The position numbers were made by a program, and so were the translations under genes. From an uncultured Eubacteriales bacterium (GTDB lineage Bacteria; Bacillota; Clostridia; Oscillospirales; CAG-272), in assembly GCA_905187695.1 (NCBI GenBank), contig CAJJIY010000008.1, positions 1 to 55,571 of the forward strand: a DNA stretch of 55,571 nucleotides, read 5' to 3'. Positions within the stretch are counted from its first letter, which is position 1; each line of letters begins with the position of its first letter. Positions 14,938 through 23,116 of this stretch are shown here, piece after piece. The notes under the pieces were generated by a model. The model saw nothing but the letters and a program-made list of their open reading frames with translations. It did no database searches and was not told the DNA's origin.

Positions 14938-15432
14938 ATGGAAAACTCGTTGCTGATGCAGATCTTTTCGGGACAGAACCTGGCGCTGTTGGGCGCGGCG
15001 CTGGCCGCCGGTCTTGCCGGATGGGGCAGTGCCAAGGGCGTGGGTATTGTGGGTCAGGCCTCGACCGGCCTTCTGACCGAAGACCCCGGAAAATTCGGAA
15101 AGGCGCTCATTTTGCAGGCGCTGCCGGGTACTCAAGGCATTTACGGCCTGATTACCGCTTTCATCATCCTTTTCAAGATCGGTATTCTCGGCACACCCGT
15201 ACAGCTGACAGTCGCCCAGGGCGGTTATTTCCTCATGGCTTCGCTTCCGATTGCCATTGTGGGTTATTTTTCGGCCATTCATCAGGGAAGAGTGGCGGCG
15301 GCCGGCATCCATCTGATTGCCAAGCGCCCCGATGAAGTGGGTAAAGCCATTACCTCGGCCGCACTGGTCGAGACCTATGCGATTTTCGCTGTGCTGGTCT
15401 CGCTTCTTTCGGTGCTTTTCGCCAAGATTTGA
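14938..15432 (+). CDS. ntpK: V-type ATPase subunit K (rotor ring proteolipid), predicted Na+-binding
   Basis: A 164-residue proteolipid with four membrane helices, a duplicated two-helix hairpin. Residues matching the Na+ ligands known in Enterococcus hirae NtpK are all present: L62, T65 and Q66 in ALPGTQGIYG, Q116 in AIHQGRVA, and the carboxylate E145 in LVETYAIFA. The first hairpin lacks a carboxylate, as in NtpK. The ring should therefore carry one Na+ per subunit, and the enzyme is probably a Na+-translocating ATPase or synthase; this is inferred from known ligands, not measured. The start has AAGGAG 9 nt upstream. Confidence 0.95.
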   Translation: MENSLLMQIFSGQNLALLGAALAAGLAGWGSAKGVGIVGQASTGLLTEDPGKFGKALILQALPGTQGIYGLITAFIILFKIGILGTPVQLTVAQGGYFLMASLPIAIVGYFSAIHQGRVAAAGIHLIAKRPDEVGKAITSAALVETYAIFAVLVSLLSVLFAKI

Positions 15433-15447
15433 CGGCGGGACATTGCG

Positions 15448-16116
15448 ATGACGGGACTTGAGAAAATCACCGACCGGATTCTTGCCGATGCAAAGGAAGA
15501 GGTGCGGGAGATCCTGGCCGCGGCACAGTCCGATTGCCGCGCCGTGGCCGAGCGCTACGCCAAAGAAGCCGAGGAATCGGCCGCCGCAATCACAGACAGG
15601 GCACAAGCGGAAGGGGAGGCTCTCATTGCCCGCGCCCGCAGTGCCGCGGCCATGGAACACCGCTCAATTCTGGCAAAGGCCAGAGCGTCGCTTATCGACC
15701 GTGCCTATGCGCAAGCACGGCAGGAGATCCGCGATACCGACCATGGGAAATACCGTGAGTTGCTTCGCGCATTGCTGACCAGCGCACTCTGTGCGGTGGC
15801 CGCGACCGAGGAGGAAGCAAAGGCTCTGGGCGACGAGAGCGAGGTGCCCGAGCGCTATGAGGCCGTCTTTGCGCCCGGAGACCGGGAAACTTACGGTGAA
15901 GAGACGGTTGCCGGCGCACGGCGGGATGCCCGTGCCCGTGCGGGCGCTGCCCGTGTGGAAAAGCTGGCTTTGGCTCCGGATACGGCCGATATAGACGGCG
16001 GTCTCATCCTCCGCTACGGAGAGACCGAGGTCAACTGTTCGCTTTCCATGTTGCTTTCGGATATCCGGGCGGAAACGCAGGGAAAGGTGGCCGCGCTTCT
16101 TTTCCCGGAAGAATGA
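15448..16116 (+). CDS. ntpE: V-type ATPase subunit E (peripheral stalk)
   Basis: A 222-residue protein with an N-terminal coiled-coil half (ADAKEEVREILAAAQSDCRA..., Ala/Glu/Arg-rich) and a C-terminal globular half ending in DIDGGLILRYGETEVNCSL, the conserved GG..L...G..E motif of subunit E that contacts subunit B. It pairs with the small coiled-coil subunit encoded first in the operon. Only 15 bp separate it from ntpK and 9 bp from ntpC. Confidence 0.92.
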   Translation: MTGLEKITDRILADAKEEVREILAAAQSDCRAVAERYAKEAEESAAAITDRAQAEGEALIARARSAAAMEHRSILAKARASLIDRAYAQARQEIRDTDHGKYRELLRALLTSALCAVAATEEEAKALGDESEVPERYEAVFAPGDRETYGEETVAGARRDARARAGAARVEKLALAPDTADIDGGLILRYGETEVNCSLSMLLSDIRAETQGKVAALLFPEE

Positions 16117-16125
16117 GGATGCGCT

Positions 16126-17085
16126 ATGGAAAAACGCTACCATGAAAACGATTATCTTTACGCCGGCGCGCGGATCCGTGCCGCCGAACGGATATTTCCG
16201 GGTCGGGAACAGCTTCTTTCTTTTGCCGAAAGCAAAAACGAAGAAGAACTGAGAGCGGCGCTTGTGTCGGGCGGAATCCCTGCGGCAAAAGATCTGCCGG
16301 AATCGCTGGTCCTTTTCGCCATGTCGTTGGTGCGGGAATCCCTGCCGGATGATCTGACGGTGTTTGTGGGCTATTTTTATGACTGCCACAATCTGAAATC
16401 TCTCTTCAAATGCCGCGAACGGGGCATTGATCCGGAGGCGTTGCTTTCGCCGTTGGGCCGGGTGCCGGTCCGCGAACTTTGCAAAGATTTTGAAAAATCG
16501 GATTTTTCCCGGCTGTCCCCGCATATGGCGGCGGCCGCAGAAGAGGTGCGTGTGGCGTATCTGGCCACGGCCGATCCGCGCGAATTTGATTTCCGGCTGG
16601 ACCGCGCCTGTTTTGAAGACCTTTTTGAGGCGGCATCGGGTTTTCCGTTTGCCGAAGAATATCTGCGCCGCCGGGTCGATTTGACCAATCTCAGGATGCG
16701 GGTCCGCATTTTCCGAATGGCCATGGGCGCGGCCGGAGAGCCGCTTTTCGAACGCGCTTTTCTGGAGGGCGGTACCTTGCCTTTTTCCTTTTTTACCGGA
16801 GAAAGGGAAGACGAAGCGTCTCTTTCGGACGCGCTTGCTTCCACTGTTTACGGCGATGTTTTCGCGCCGGGAATGTCCATGTCTGCGCTTGAAAAGCGCT
16901 GTGATAACGCGCTGATCGAATATCTGCGGCAGGTCCGGTATATCCCTTTCGGCCGGGAAGTGCCTTTTGCTTTCCTGATGGGAGCAGAAGGAACGGCCGC
17001 CAATCTGCGTATGCTGTTTGCCGGTATTTCGGCCGGGCAAAAGAGTGAAACGATCCGAGAAAGGCTAAGGGAAAGTTATGTATAA
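16126..17085 (+). CDS. ntpC: V-type ATPase subunit C (central rotor-ring adaptor)
   Basis: A 319-residue, mostly helical protein without membrane segments. It has the family's repeating helical pattern, with NDYLYAGARIRAAE at the N terminus and DCHNLKSLFKCRERG and VDLTNLRMRVRIFRMA further in. Subunit C links the central shaft (D and F) to the K ring. Identity rests on these motifs, on length, and on its position between E and F. Its last 8 bp overlap ntpF. Confidence 0.9.
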   Translation: MEKRYHENDYLYAGARIRAAERIFPGREQLLSFAESKNEEELRAALVSGGIPAAKDLPESLVLFAMSLVRESLPDDLTVFVGYFYDCHNLKSLFKCRERGIDPEALLSPLGRVPVRELCKDFEKSDFSRLSPHMAAAAEEVRVAYLATADPREFDFRLDRACFEDLFEAASGFPFAEEYLRRRVDLTNLRMRVRIFRMAMGAAGEPLFERAFLEGGTLPFSFFTGEREDEASLSDALASTVYGDVFAPGMSMSALEKRCDNALIEYLRQVRYIPFGREVPFAFLMGAEGTAANLRMLFAGISAGQKSETIRERLRESYV

Positions 17086-17419
17086 AGTGGCCATGATCGG
17101 AGACCGCGAAAGCACGCTGGGTTTTATGGCACTCGGCTTTTCGGTTTTTGAGGCATCCGATGAAAAACAGGCCGGCCGGCTCCTGCGGGAATTGGCCGGA
17201 GAAAGCGAATATGCGGTGATTTTTATCACTGAAAATCTGGCCGCCGGTCTGGGAGAGGAACTTTCCCGTTACAGCGACAGGCCCCTGCCGGCCGTGACCG
17301 TGATTCCCGGTCGTTCCGGGAACCAGGGCATGGGCGTCCGGAGTCTGCGCGAGGCGGTTGTGCGCGCCGTGGGCGCTGACATCCTTTTCAAAGACGAAGA
17401 AGGGAATGGCAAGAAATGA
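17078..17419 (+). CDS. ntpG: V-type ATPase subunit F (central shaft)
   Basis: A 113-residue Rossmann-like protein starting MYKVAMIGDRESTLGFMALGF, the typical opening of subunit F (named NtpG in Enterococcus hirae), with the later VIFITENLA and VTVIPGRSG blocks. It binds subunit D in the rotating shaft. It overlaps ntpC by 8 bp and ntpA by 4 bp. Confidence 0.93.
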   Translation: MYKVAMIGDRESTLGFMALGFSVFEASDEKQAGRLLRELAGESEYAVIFITENLAAGLGEELSRYSDRPLPAVTVIPGRSGNQGMGVRSLREAVVRAVGADILFKDEEGNGKK

Positions 17420-19197
17420 TAGAAGGAAAAATTCTGAAAGTTTCCGGCCCGCTGGTCGTGGCCGAGGGAATGCGCGCGGCGGACCTTTTTGATGTGGTTC
17501 GGGTCGGCAAAGACGGTCTGGTCGGCGAAATCATTGAGATGCACGGCGACCGCGCGTCCATTCAGGTTTACGAAGAAACGGCCGGCCTTGGCCGGGGCGA
17601 CCGTGTGGTTTCCACCGGCGCGCCGCTTTCGGTGGAACTGGGGCCGGGGCTTCTGACCAATATTTATGACGGTATTCAGCGCCCGTTGGAGGTTTTGCGC
17701 GATAAATACGGGCCGAATATCGAGCGCGGGATGGACGAACCTGCCCTGTCCCGCGAGCGCCGTTGGTATTTTGAGCCGGCGCTTTCCTATGGCGATGTGG
17801 TCTCCGGCGGCGATGTTTACGGATATGTTACCGAAACTGAAACCATCCGCCACAAAATCATGGTGCCGCCCGGAAAATCGGGCGTCATTGCCGAGATTCA
17901 TGCGGGTGAATTCACGGTGGACGAACCCGTGGGCAAACTGCGCGGCAAAGACGGCAGTATCAGCGACATTACCCTCATGCAGAAGTGGCCGGTACGCCGC
18001 GCGCGTCCTTATACCGAAAAACTGCCGCCGGCGGAACCGCTGATTTCGGGTCAGCGCTCCATCGACGCGCTCTTTCCGATTGCCAAAGGCGGCACGGCCT
18101 GCGTGCCGGGGCCTTTCGGCTCCGGCAAGACCGTGGTTCAGCATCAGCTGGCCAAATGGAGCGATGTGGATCTGGTGGTCTATATCGGTTGCGGCGAACG
18201 CGGCAATGAAATGACCGATGTTCTGCGGGAGTTCCCGACGCTGAAAGACCCCCGCACCGGCCGTTCGCTCATGGAGCGCACGGTGCTGATCGCCAACACT
18301 TCGGATATGCCGGTGGCGGCGCGGGAAGCTTCGGTTTATACCGGCATGACGATTGCCGAGTATTACCGCGACATGGGTTATTCGGTGGCAGTGATTGCCG
18401 ATTCGACTTCACGCTGGGCGGAGGCGCTTCGCGAAATGTCGGGGCGGTTGGAAGAAATGCCGGGCGAGGAGGGCTATCCCGCTTATCTGACTTCGCGTCT
18501 GGCACAGTTTTATGAACGAGCGGGTAAGGTGGTCTGTCTTGGAAAAGAGGGCAGAATCGGGACGCTTTCGGCCATCGGAGCAGTTTCCCCGCAGGGTGGC
18601 GATATTTCAGAGCCGGTCACACAGGCCACGCTCCGGATTGTCAAAGTTTTCTGGGGGCTGGACGCCAATCTGGCATACCGCCGCCATTTCCCGGCCATCA
18701 ACTGGCTCAATTCCTATTCGCTTTATCGGGACCGCCTTTCGGAATGGTTCGGCCGTGAGATTTCTCCCGACTGGATGGAAAAAACCGGCCGGTTACTGGC
18801 GATTCTTCAAAAAGAGGACGAACTGCAGGAAATCGTCAAACTGGTCGGCATGGACGCGCTGTCTCCGGAAGATCGCATGACCATGGAAACCGCACAGTCG
18901 GTCCGGGAGGACTTTTTGCAACAGGATGCGTTCAGCGATAATGACGCTTATACGGCATTGCCCAAGATGTCGGCGCTGATGGATCTGATCCTTTACTTTG
19001 ATAAAAAGGCACGCGAGGCGCTTTCGGCCGGTGCTGATGTGCAGTCGGTCTCCACAATGCCCGTGCGGGAAAAAATCGGTCGTGCCAAAGCCGCACCTGC
19101 CGAGACTTATCCGGCGGACTATGAGGCCATCCGGGCCGAGATTGACCGGGAGACCGCGTCGCTTACCGAGGGTGAAAGAGAGGAGAACAGGGCATGA
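17416..19197 (+). CDS. ntpA: V-type ATPase catalytic subunit A
   Basis: The ATP-hydrolysing subunit, 593 residues. The Walker A loop GPFGSGKT lies at residues 232-239, followed by IGCGERGNEMTDVL and the SDMPVAAREASVYTGMT block typical of A subunits. The A-specific non-homologous insert lies between the N-terminal barrel and the nucleotide domain. It alternates with B in the A3B3 head. Four-base ATGA overlaps on both sides indicate tight translational coupling. Confidence 0.98.
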   Translation: MIEGKILKVSGPLVVAEGMRAADLFDVVRVGKDGLVGEIIEMHGDRASIQVYEETAGLGRGDRVVSTGAPLSVELGPGLLTNIYDGIQRPLEVLRDKYGPNIERGMDEPALSRERRWYFEPALSYGDVVSGGDVYGYVTETETIRHKIMVPPGKSGVIAEIHAGEFTVDEPVGKLRGKDGSISDITLMQKWPVRRARPYTEKLPPAEPLISGQRSIDALFPIAKGGTACVPGPFGSGKTVVQHQLAKWSDVDLVVYIGCGERGNEMTDVLREFPTLKDPRTGRSLMERTVLIANTSDMPVAAREASVYTGMTIAEYYRDMGYSVAVIADSTSRWAEALREMSGRLEEMPGEEGYPAYLTSRLAQFYERAGKVVCLGKEGRIGTLSAIGAVSPQGGDISEPVTQATLRIVKVFWGLDANLAYRRHFPAINWLNSYSLYRDRLSEWFGREISPDWMEKTGRLLAILQKEDELQEIVKLVGMDALSPEDRMTMETAQSVREDFLQQDAFSDNDAYTALPKMSALMDLILYFDKKAREALSAGADVQSVSTMPVREKIGRAKAAPAETYPADYEAIRAEIDRETASLTEGEREENRA

Positions 19198-20585
19198 TCC
19201 GGGAATACAGAACCATTGAGGAAGTGGCCGGCCCGCTGATGCTGATCCGTCAGGTGGACGGCGTGAAATATGACGAACTGGGCGAGATCGAACTGCCGGG
19301 CGGCGAGATCCGCCGCTGCCGGGTGCTGGAAGTCAACGGCCGGAATGTGCTGGTGCAGTTGTTTGATTCGGCGGCAGGTCTCAACATCTCGGAAAGCAGA
19401 GTGCGTTTTTCGGGGCACGGTGTGGAGTTGCCGGTTTGCGAAGATTTGCTGGGGCGCGTGCTTTCCGGTATGGGCGAGCCGATCGACGGCGGTGCGCCGC
19501 TTCTGGCCGAGAAGCGCATGAACATCAACGGTACGCCGATCAATCCGGCGGCGCGCTATTATCCTTCGGAATTTATTCAGACAGGTATTTCCACCATTGA
19601 CGGCCTCAATACGCTGGTGCGCGGGCAGAAACTCCCGATCTTTTCGGGTTCGGGTCTGCCACACGCCAACCTGGCGGCGCAGATCGCGCGGCAGGCCAAG
19701 GTGTTGGGCAAGGACGAGCGGTTTGCCGTGGTCTTTGCCGCCATCGGAATCACCTTTGAAGAGGCGGACTTCTTCATTTCGGATTTTAAAAAGACCGGCG
19801 CCATTGACCGCACGGTACTCTTTATCAATCTGGCATCCGATCCGGCTATCGAGCGGATTTCCACCCCGCGTATGGCGCTGACCGCCGCTGAGTATCTGGC
19901 TTTTGAGAAAAATATGCAGGTGCTGGTCATCATGACCGATATCACCAACTATGCAGAAGCGCTCCGCGAGGTCAGCGCCGCCCGCAAGGAGGTGCCCGGC
20001 CGCCGCGGTTATCCCGGCTATCTTTATACCGACCTGGCCACCCTTTACGAACGCGCCGGCCGGCGCATGGGTAGTACCGGTTCCATCACGATGATTCCGA
20101 TTCTGACCATGCCTGAGGATGACAAGACGCACCCCATTCCCGACCTGACCGGCTACATTACGGAAGGGCAGATCATTCTTTCCCGCGAACTTTACCGCAA
20201 GGGTATCCTGCCGCCGGTGGATGTTCTGCCGTCCTTGTCCCGACTGAAGGATAAGGGCATCGGCAAGGGCAAGACCCGCGAGGATCACGCCAACACTATG
20301 AATCAGCTTTTCTCGGCCTACGCCCGTGGCAAAGAGGCAAGAGAACTGATGGTGGTGCTGGGCGAAGCGGCGCTCACGCCGGTGGATCGTCTCTATGCCA
20401 AATTTGCCGACGCTTTTGAGCGTGAGTATGTCAATCAGGGCTTTACCACCGACCGAACCATTGAGGAAACGCTGGATCTGGGGTGGAGACTGCTCTCCAT
20501 TCTTCCGCGCAGTGAGATGAAACGCATAAAGCCCGAATTGCTTGACCGGTACTGGCCCGGCCCGGAGGCGGCATGGCGGGATTGA
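19194..20585 (+). CDS. ntpB: V-type ATPase non-catalytic subunit B
   Basis: A 463-residue paralogue of subunit A without a normal Walker A loop: the corresponding region reads PIFSGSGLPHANLAAQIARQ, as expected for B. RREYRTIEE-type N terminus and the block GYPGYLYTDLATLYERAGR confirm the family. It overlaps ntpA by 4 bp and ntpD by 13 bp. Confidence 0.98.
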   Translation: MIREYRTIEEVAGPLMLIRQVDGVKYDELGEIELPGGEIRRCRVLEVNGRNVLVQLFDSAAGLNISESRVRFSGHGVELPVCEDLLGRVLSGMGEPIDGGAPLLAEKRMNINGTPINPAARYYPSEFIQTGISTIDGLNTLVRGQKLPIFSGSGLPHANLAAQIARQAKVLGKDERFAVVFAAIGITFEEADFFISDFKKTGAIDRTVLFINLASDPAIERISTPRMALTAAEYLAFEKNMQVLVIMTDITNYAEALREVSAARKEVPGRRGYPGYLYTDLATLYERAGRRMGSTGSITMIPILTMPEDDKTHPIPDLTGYITEGQIILSRELYRKGILPPVDVLPSLSRLKDKGIGKGKTREDHANTMNQLFSAYARGKEARELMVVLGEAALTPVDRLYAKFADAFEREYVNQGFTTDRTIEETLDLGWRLLSILPRSEMKRIKPELLDRYWPGPEAAWRD

Positions 20586-21262
20586 ATGTCAATCCCACCC
20601 GGATGGAACTGAAAAAACTGCAACAGCGATATGCGACCGCGCGCCGGGGGCATAAACTCCTTAAGGATAAGCGCGACGAGCTTATGCGGCAGTTCCTTTT
20701 GGCTGTCCGGGAGGATAAAGAATTGCGCACCCGCGTGGAAAAGGCGCTGAAGGGAGCGTATGAGGGGTTTGCTCTGGCCGGCGCGGCGGGTGACCCGCGT
20801 ATGCTCAGCGAGGCGCTCATTCTCCCACGCCGGGGCGGCGAACTGATGGTGGATACCGTCAACCGGATGAGCGTTATTGTGCCGACTTTCCGGATGCGGA
20901 TGACCGGCGCGGGGGAAAGCGACAGCTATAACTACGGCCTGGTCTTTACTTCGGGTGAACTGGACGATTCGGTCCGTACCTTCGGGACGATTGCTACCGA
21001 TCTTTTGCGCATGGCCCAGTTGGAAAAAGAAGCGGCTTTGCTGGCCGCCGAAATCGAGCGCACCCGCCGGCGGGTCAACGCGCTGGAGTATATTCTCATG
21101 CCGCGGTACCTGTCGGGCATCCGGGAGATTAAGGCCAAACTGGAAGAAAACGAGCGCGGAAATGTCACACGGCTGATGAAAGTGAAGGATATGATGCTTT
21201 CCGCCAAACTGGAAGCGGAGCGGGCGGCATCTTCCGCGCAGACCGAAGAGCTGGAAGAATAA
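20573..21262 (+). CDS. ntpD: V-type ATPase subunit D (central shaft)
   Basis: A 229-residue protein with long N- and C-terminal helices that form the antiparallel coiled-coil shaft: NPTRMELKKLQQRYATARRG at the start and RRRVNALEYILMPRYLSGI near residue 165. It is the last recognisable ATPase gene of the operon. About 150 bp without a gene or clear terminator follow before holA, so holA may be partly co-transcribed. Confidence 0.95.
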   Translation: MAGLNVNPTRMELKKLQQRYATARRGHKLLKDKRDELMRQFLLAVREDKELRTRVEKALKGAYEGFALAGAAGDPRMLSEALILPRRGGELMVDTVNRMSVIVPTFRMRMTGAGESDSYNYGLVFTSGELDDSVRTFGTIATDLLRMAQLEKEAALLAAEIERTRRRVNALEYILMPRYLSGIREIKAKLEENERGNVTRLMKVKDMMLSAKLEAERAASSAQTEELEE

Positions 21263-21413
21263 AGAAGAATTCAAAGAACTCCAAACATTGGTCGCTCTTA
21301 TTAGGAAAAGCAGAGTTATTACCCGGTTTTTCCTGACATACGAGATGGAAAGCCGGCAAACGGGATCGGTTTTCCGCCCTATCACTGAAAAAGAAGAAAG
21401 GAGCAGGCGTTTC

Positions 21414-22451
21414 ATGAATGAAATTTTAGACGGTGCGGGTTTTGCCAAAAAAGAGATTCCGCACGCGGCGGGAAAGGCCTATCTTTTCTTCGGTGAAGAG
21501 GACTATCTCAAGAAAGCGGCAATTGCCTCCCTTCGTGCGGCACTTTGCCCGGACGAGGCTTTTGCCGTTTTCAACGATGTGCGCTTTGAGGCGGAGACCT
21601 TTACCCCCGATGCGTTGCTCGATGCCATGATGCCGCCGCCCATGATGTCGGAAGCACGGTTGCTGACGGTTTCCGGCTTTTCGCCGGGTTCGTTGAAATC
21701 GGCAGATTGGGAGGCGCTGGGCGCGGCGCTTTCGCAGTTGGCCGAATATGATTATAACACAGTGGTTTTCACGGTTTCGGCCGGCGCGATGGACGAGGGT
21801 TATCTGCCCAAGCGCCCTTCCGCGCTTCTCAAAAAACTTGCGGAAATGTTTTACCCCGTGCGCTTTGTCACGCCGACAGACGCTAAACTGTGCGCATGGG
21901 TGTCGCGGCATTTCGGGCACGCCGGTGTGACGGTTGCGCCCGGCAGTGCCCAGGCGCTTCTTTCTTTTGCGGGACGGAATATGTTTACGCTTTCGGGCGA
22001 GATTGAAAAACTTGTGGCCTATGTAAAGGCCGCCGGGCGCACGGAAGTAACGGCGGCGGACATTGCGGCCGTGGCCTCTTTTACAGCGGTGCCCGATGCA
22101 TTTGCCCTTTCCAATGCAATCTTGTCCGGAGATGGAGATGCGGCGCTCTCCGCGCTGGCATTGCTTCGGGATCGACGGACGGATCCGACCCTCATTCTTT
22201 CGGAAATTTCCCGCACACTGTGCGATCTTTCGGCGGTGCGGGTGTTGGCTGTGGCCGGAAAAAGCCGGATGGAGATCGCCGCCGCGCTGAAAATGCACGA
22301 ATACAAAGTGGGACTTTGCCTGCGCGCGGTAGAAAAAAACGGGGAAGGGCGGCTTTCACGCGCTCTTTCGGCCTGTTCGGAGGCGGATCTTGCGCTCAAG
22401 GCGGGGACAAGCGGTTACGGGCCGATCGAAAAACTGATTTGCGCGTTATAA
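21414..22451 (+). CDS. holA: DNA polymerase III subunit delta
   Basis: Clamp-loader subunit that opens the beta clamp. The 345-residue protein has the HolA opening YLFFGEEDYLKKAAI, then the degenerate AAA+ region (MMSEARLLTVSGF, NMFTLSGEIEKLVAY) and the C-terminal collar (DPTLILSEISRTLCDL, GYGPIEKLICAL). ATG 21414 is preceded by GAAAGGAG; an in-frame upstream ATG at 21288 would add about 40 residues foreign to the family and is rejected. Confidence 0.92.
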   Translation: MNEILDGAGFAKKEIPHAAGKAYLFFGEEDYLKKAAIASLRAALCPDEAFAVFNDVRFEAETFTPDALLDAMMPPPMMSEARLLTVSGFSPGSLKSADWEALGAALSQLAEYDYNTVVFTVSAGAMDEGYLPKRPSALLKKLAEMFYPVRFVTPTDAKLCAWVSRHFGHAGVTVAPGSAQALLSFAGRNMFTLSGEIEKLVAYVKAAGRTEVTAADIAAVASFTAVPDAFALSNAILSGDGDAALSALALLRDRRTDPTLILSEISRTLCDLSAVRVLAVAGKSRMEIAAALKMHEYKVGLCLRAVEKNGEGRLSRALSACSEADLALKAGTSGYGPIEKLICAL

Positions 22452-22473
22452 GTTATAAATTCTAAAGAAAAGA

Positions 22474-22502
22474 TTGACTTTCACTGCGAAAGCGTTTATA
22501 AT
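22474..22502 (+). promoter_or_regulatory. Sigma-A promoter of the phosphoribosyltransferase-aspS operon
   Basis: TTGACT (22474-22479), 17-bp spacer, perfect TATAAT (22497-22502). Confidence 0.85.
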
Positions 22503-22549
22503 AAAAACTGTTGTTGTCTGACATGATATCCTGATATGGGAGGCACAGA

Positions 22550-23107
22550 ATGAAAACCTATAAAATGAACATTGCGGGACTGGACCGCGAATTGCCGATC
22601 TGTCCCTTGAATGACAAGCTTTCGATTGCGGCTTTCGTCATTTTCGGCGATCCCGAACTGACCACCGCCGCGGCGAAAGAACTGCTCCGGAAAGCACCGC
22701 CTTATGATTATCTCATTTCTGCAGAAGCCAAAGGGATTCCGCTGGTACATGAAATGGCGCGTCTGGCCGGCAATCAGAAATATTTCCTGGCCCGCAAAGC
22801 GCCCAAACTTTACATGACCGGCGTCATGGAGGTGGTGGTTCATTCCATTACCACGGCCAATGTGCAGAAACTGTACCTGGATAAGGCCGACGCCGCACTG
22901 ATGAAGGGCAAACGGATTCTGATTGTCGATGATGTCATTTCCACGGGCGAATCGCTCCATGCGATCGAAACGCTGGTCAAGGAAGCCGGCGGAGAAATTT
23001 GCGGACGCATGGCCATTCTGGCCGAGGGAGATGCCCGCGACCGCAAGGATCTGGTTTATCTTGCCGAATTGCCGCTTTTCACGCCGGACGGAAAAGCAAT
23101 CGACTAA
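22550..23107 (+). CDS. Type I phosphoribosyltransferase (adenine/xanthine PRTase-like)
   Basis: A 185-residue PRTase with the PRPP-binding loop ILIVDDVISTGES near residue 125 and an upstream YDYLISAEAKGIPLVHEMAR segment similar to adenine and xanthine phosphoribosyltransferases. It would salvage a purine base or act on a related substrate; the exact base cannot be assigned. It lies 9 bp upstream of aspS in one operon. Confidence 0.8.
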   Translation: MKTYKMNIAGLDRELPICPLNDKLSIAAFVIFGDPELTTAAAKELLRKAPPYDYLISAEAKGIPLVHEMARLAGNQKYFLARKAPKLYMTGVMEVVVHSITTANVQKLYLDKADAALMKGKRILIVDDVISTGESLHAIETLVKEAGGEICGRMAILAEGDARDRKDLVYLAELPLFTPDGKAID

Positions 23108-23116
23108 GGAGTTTTT

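Noticed and set aside
21263..21413. A terminator or extra small ATPase gene between ntpD and holA
   Set aside because: No stable hairpin with a T tract and no credible ORF was visible; an in-frame upstream extension of holA lacks family similarity and a ribosome-binding site.
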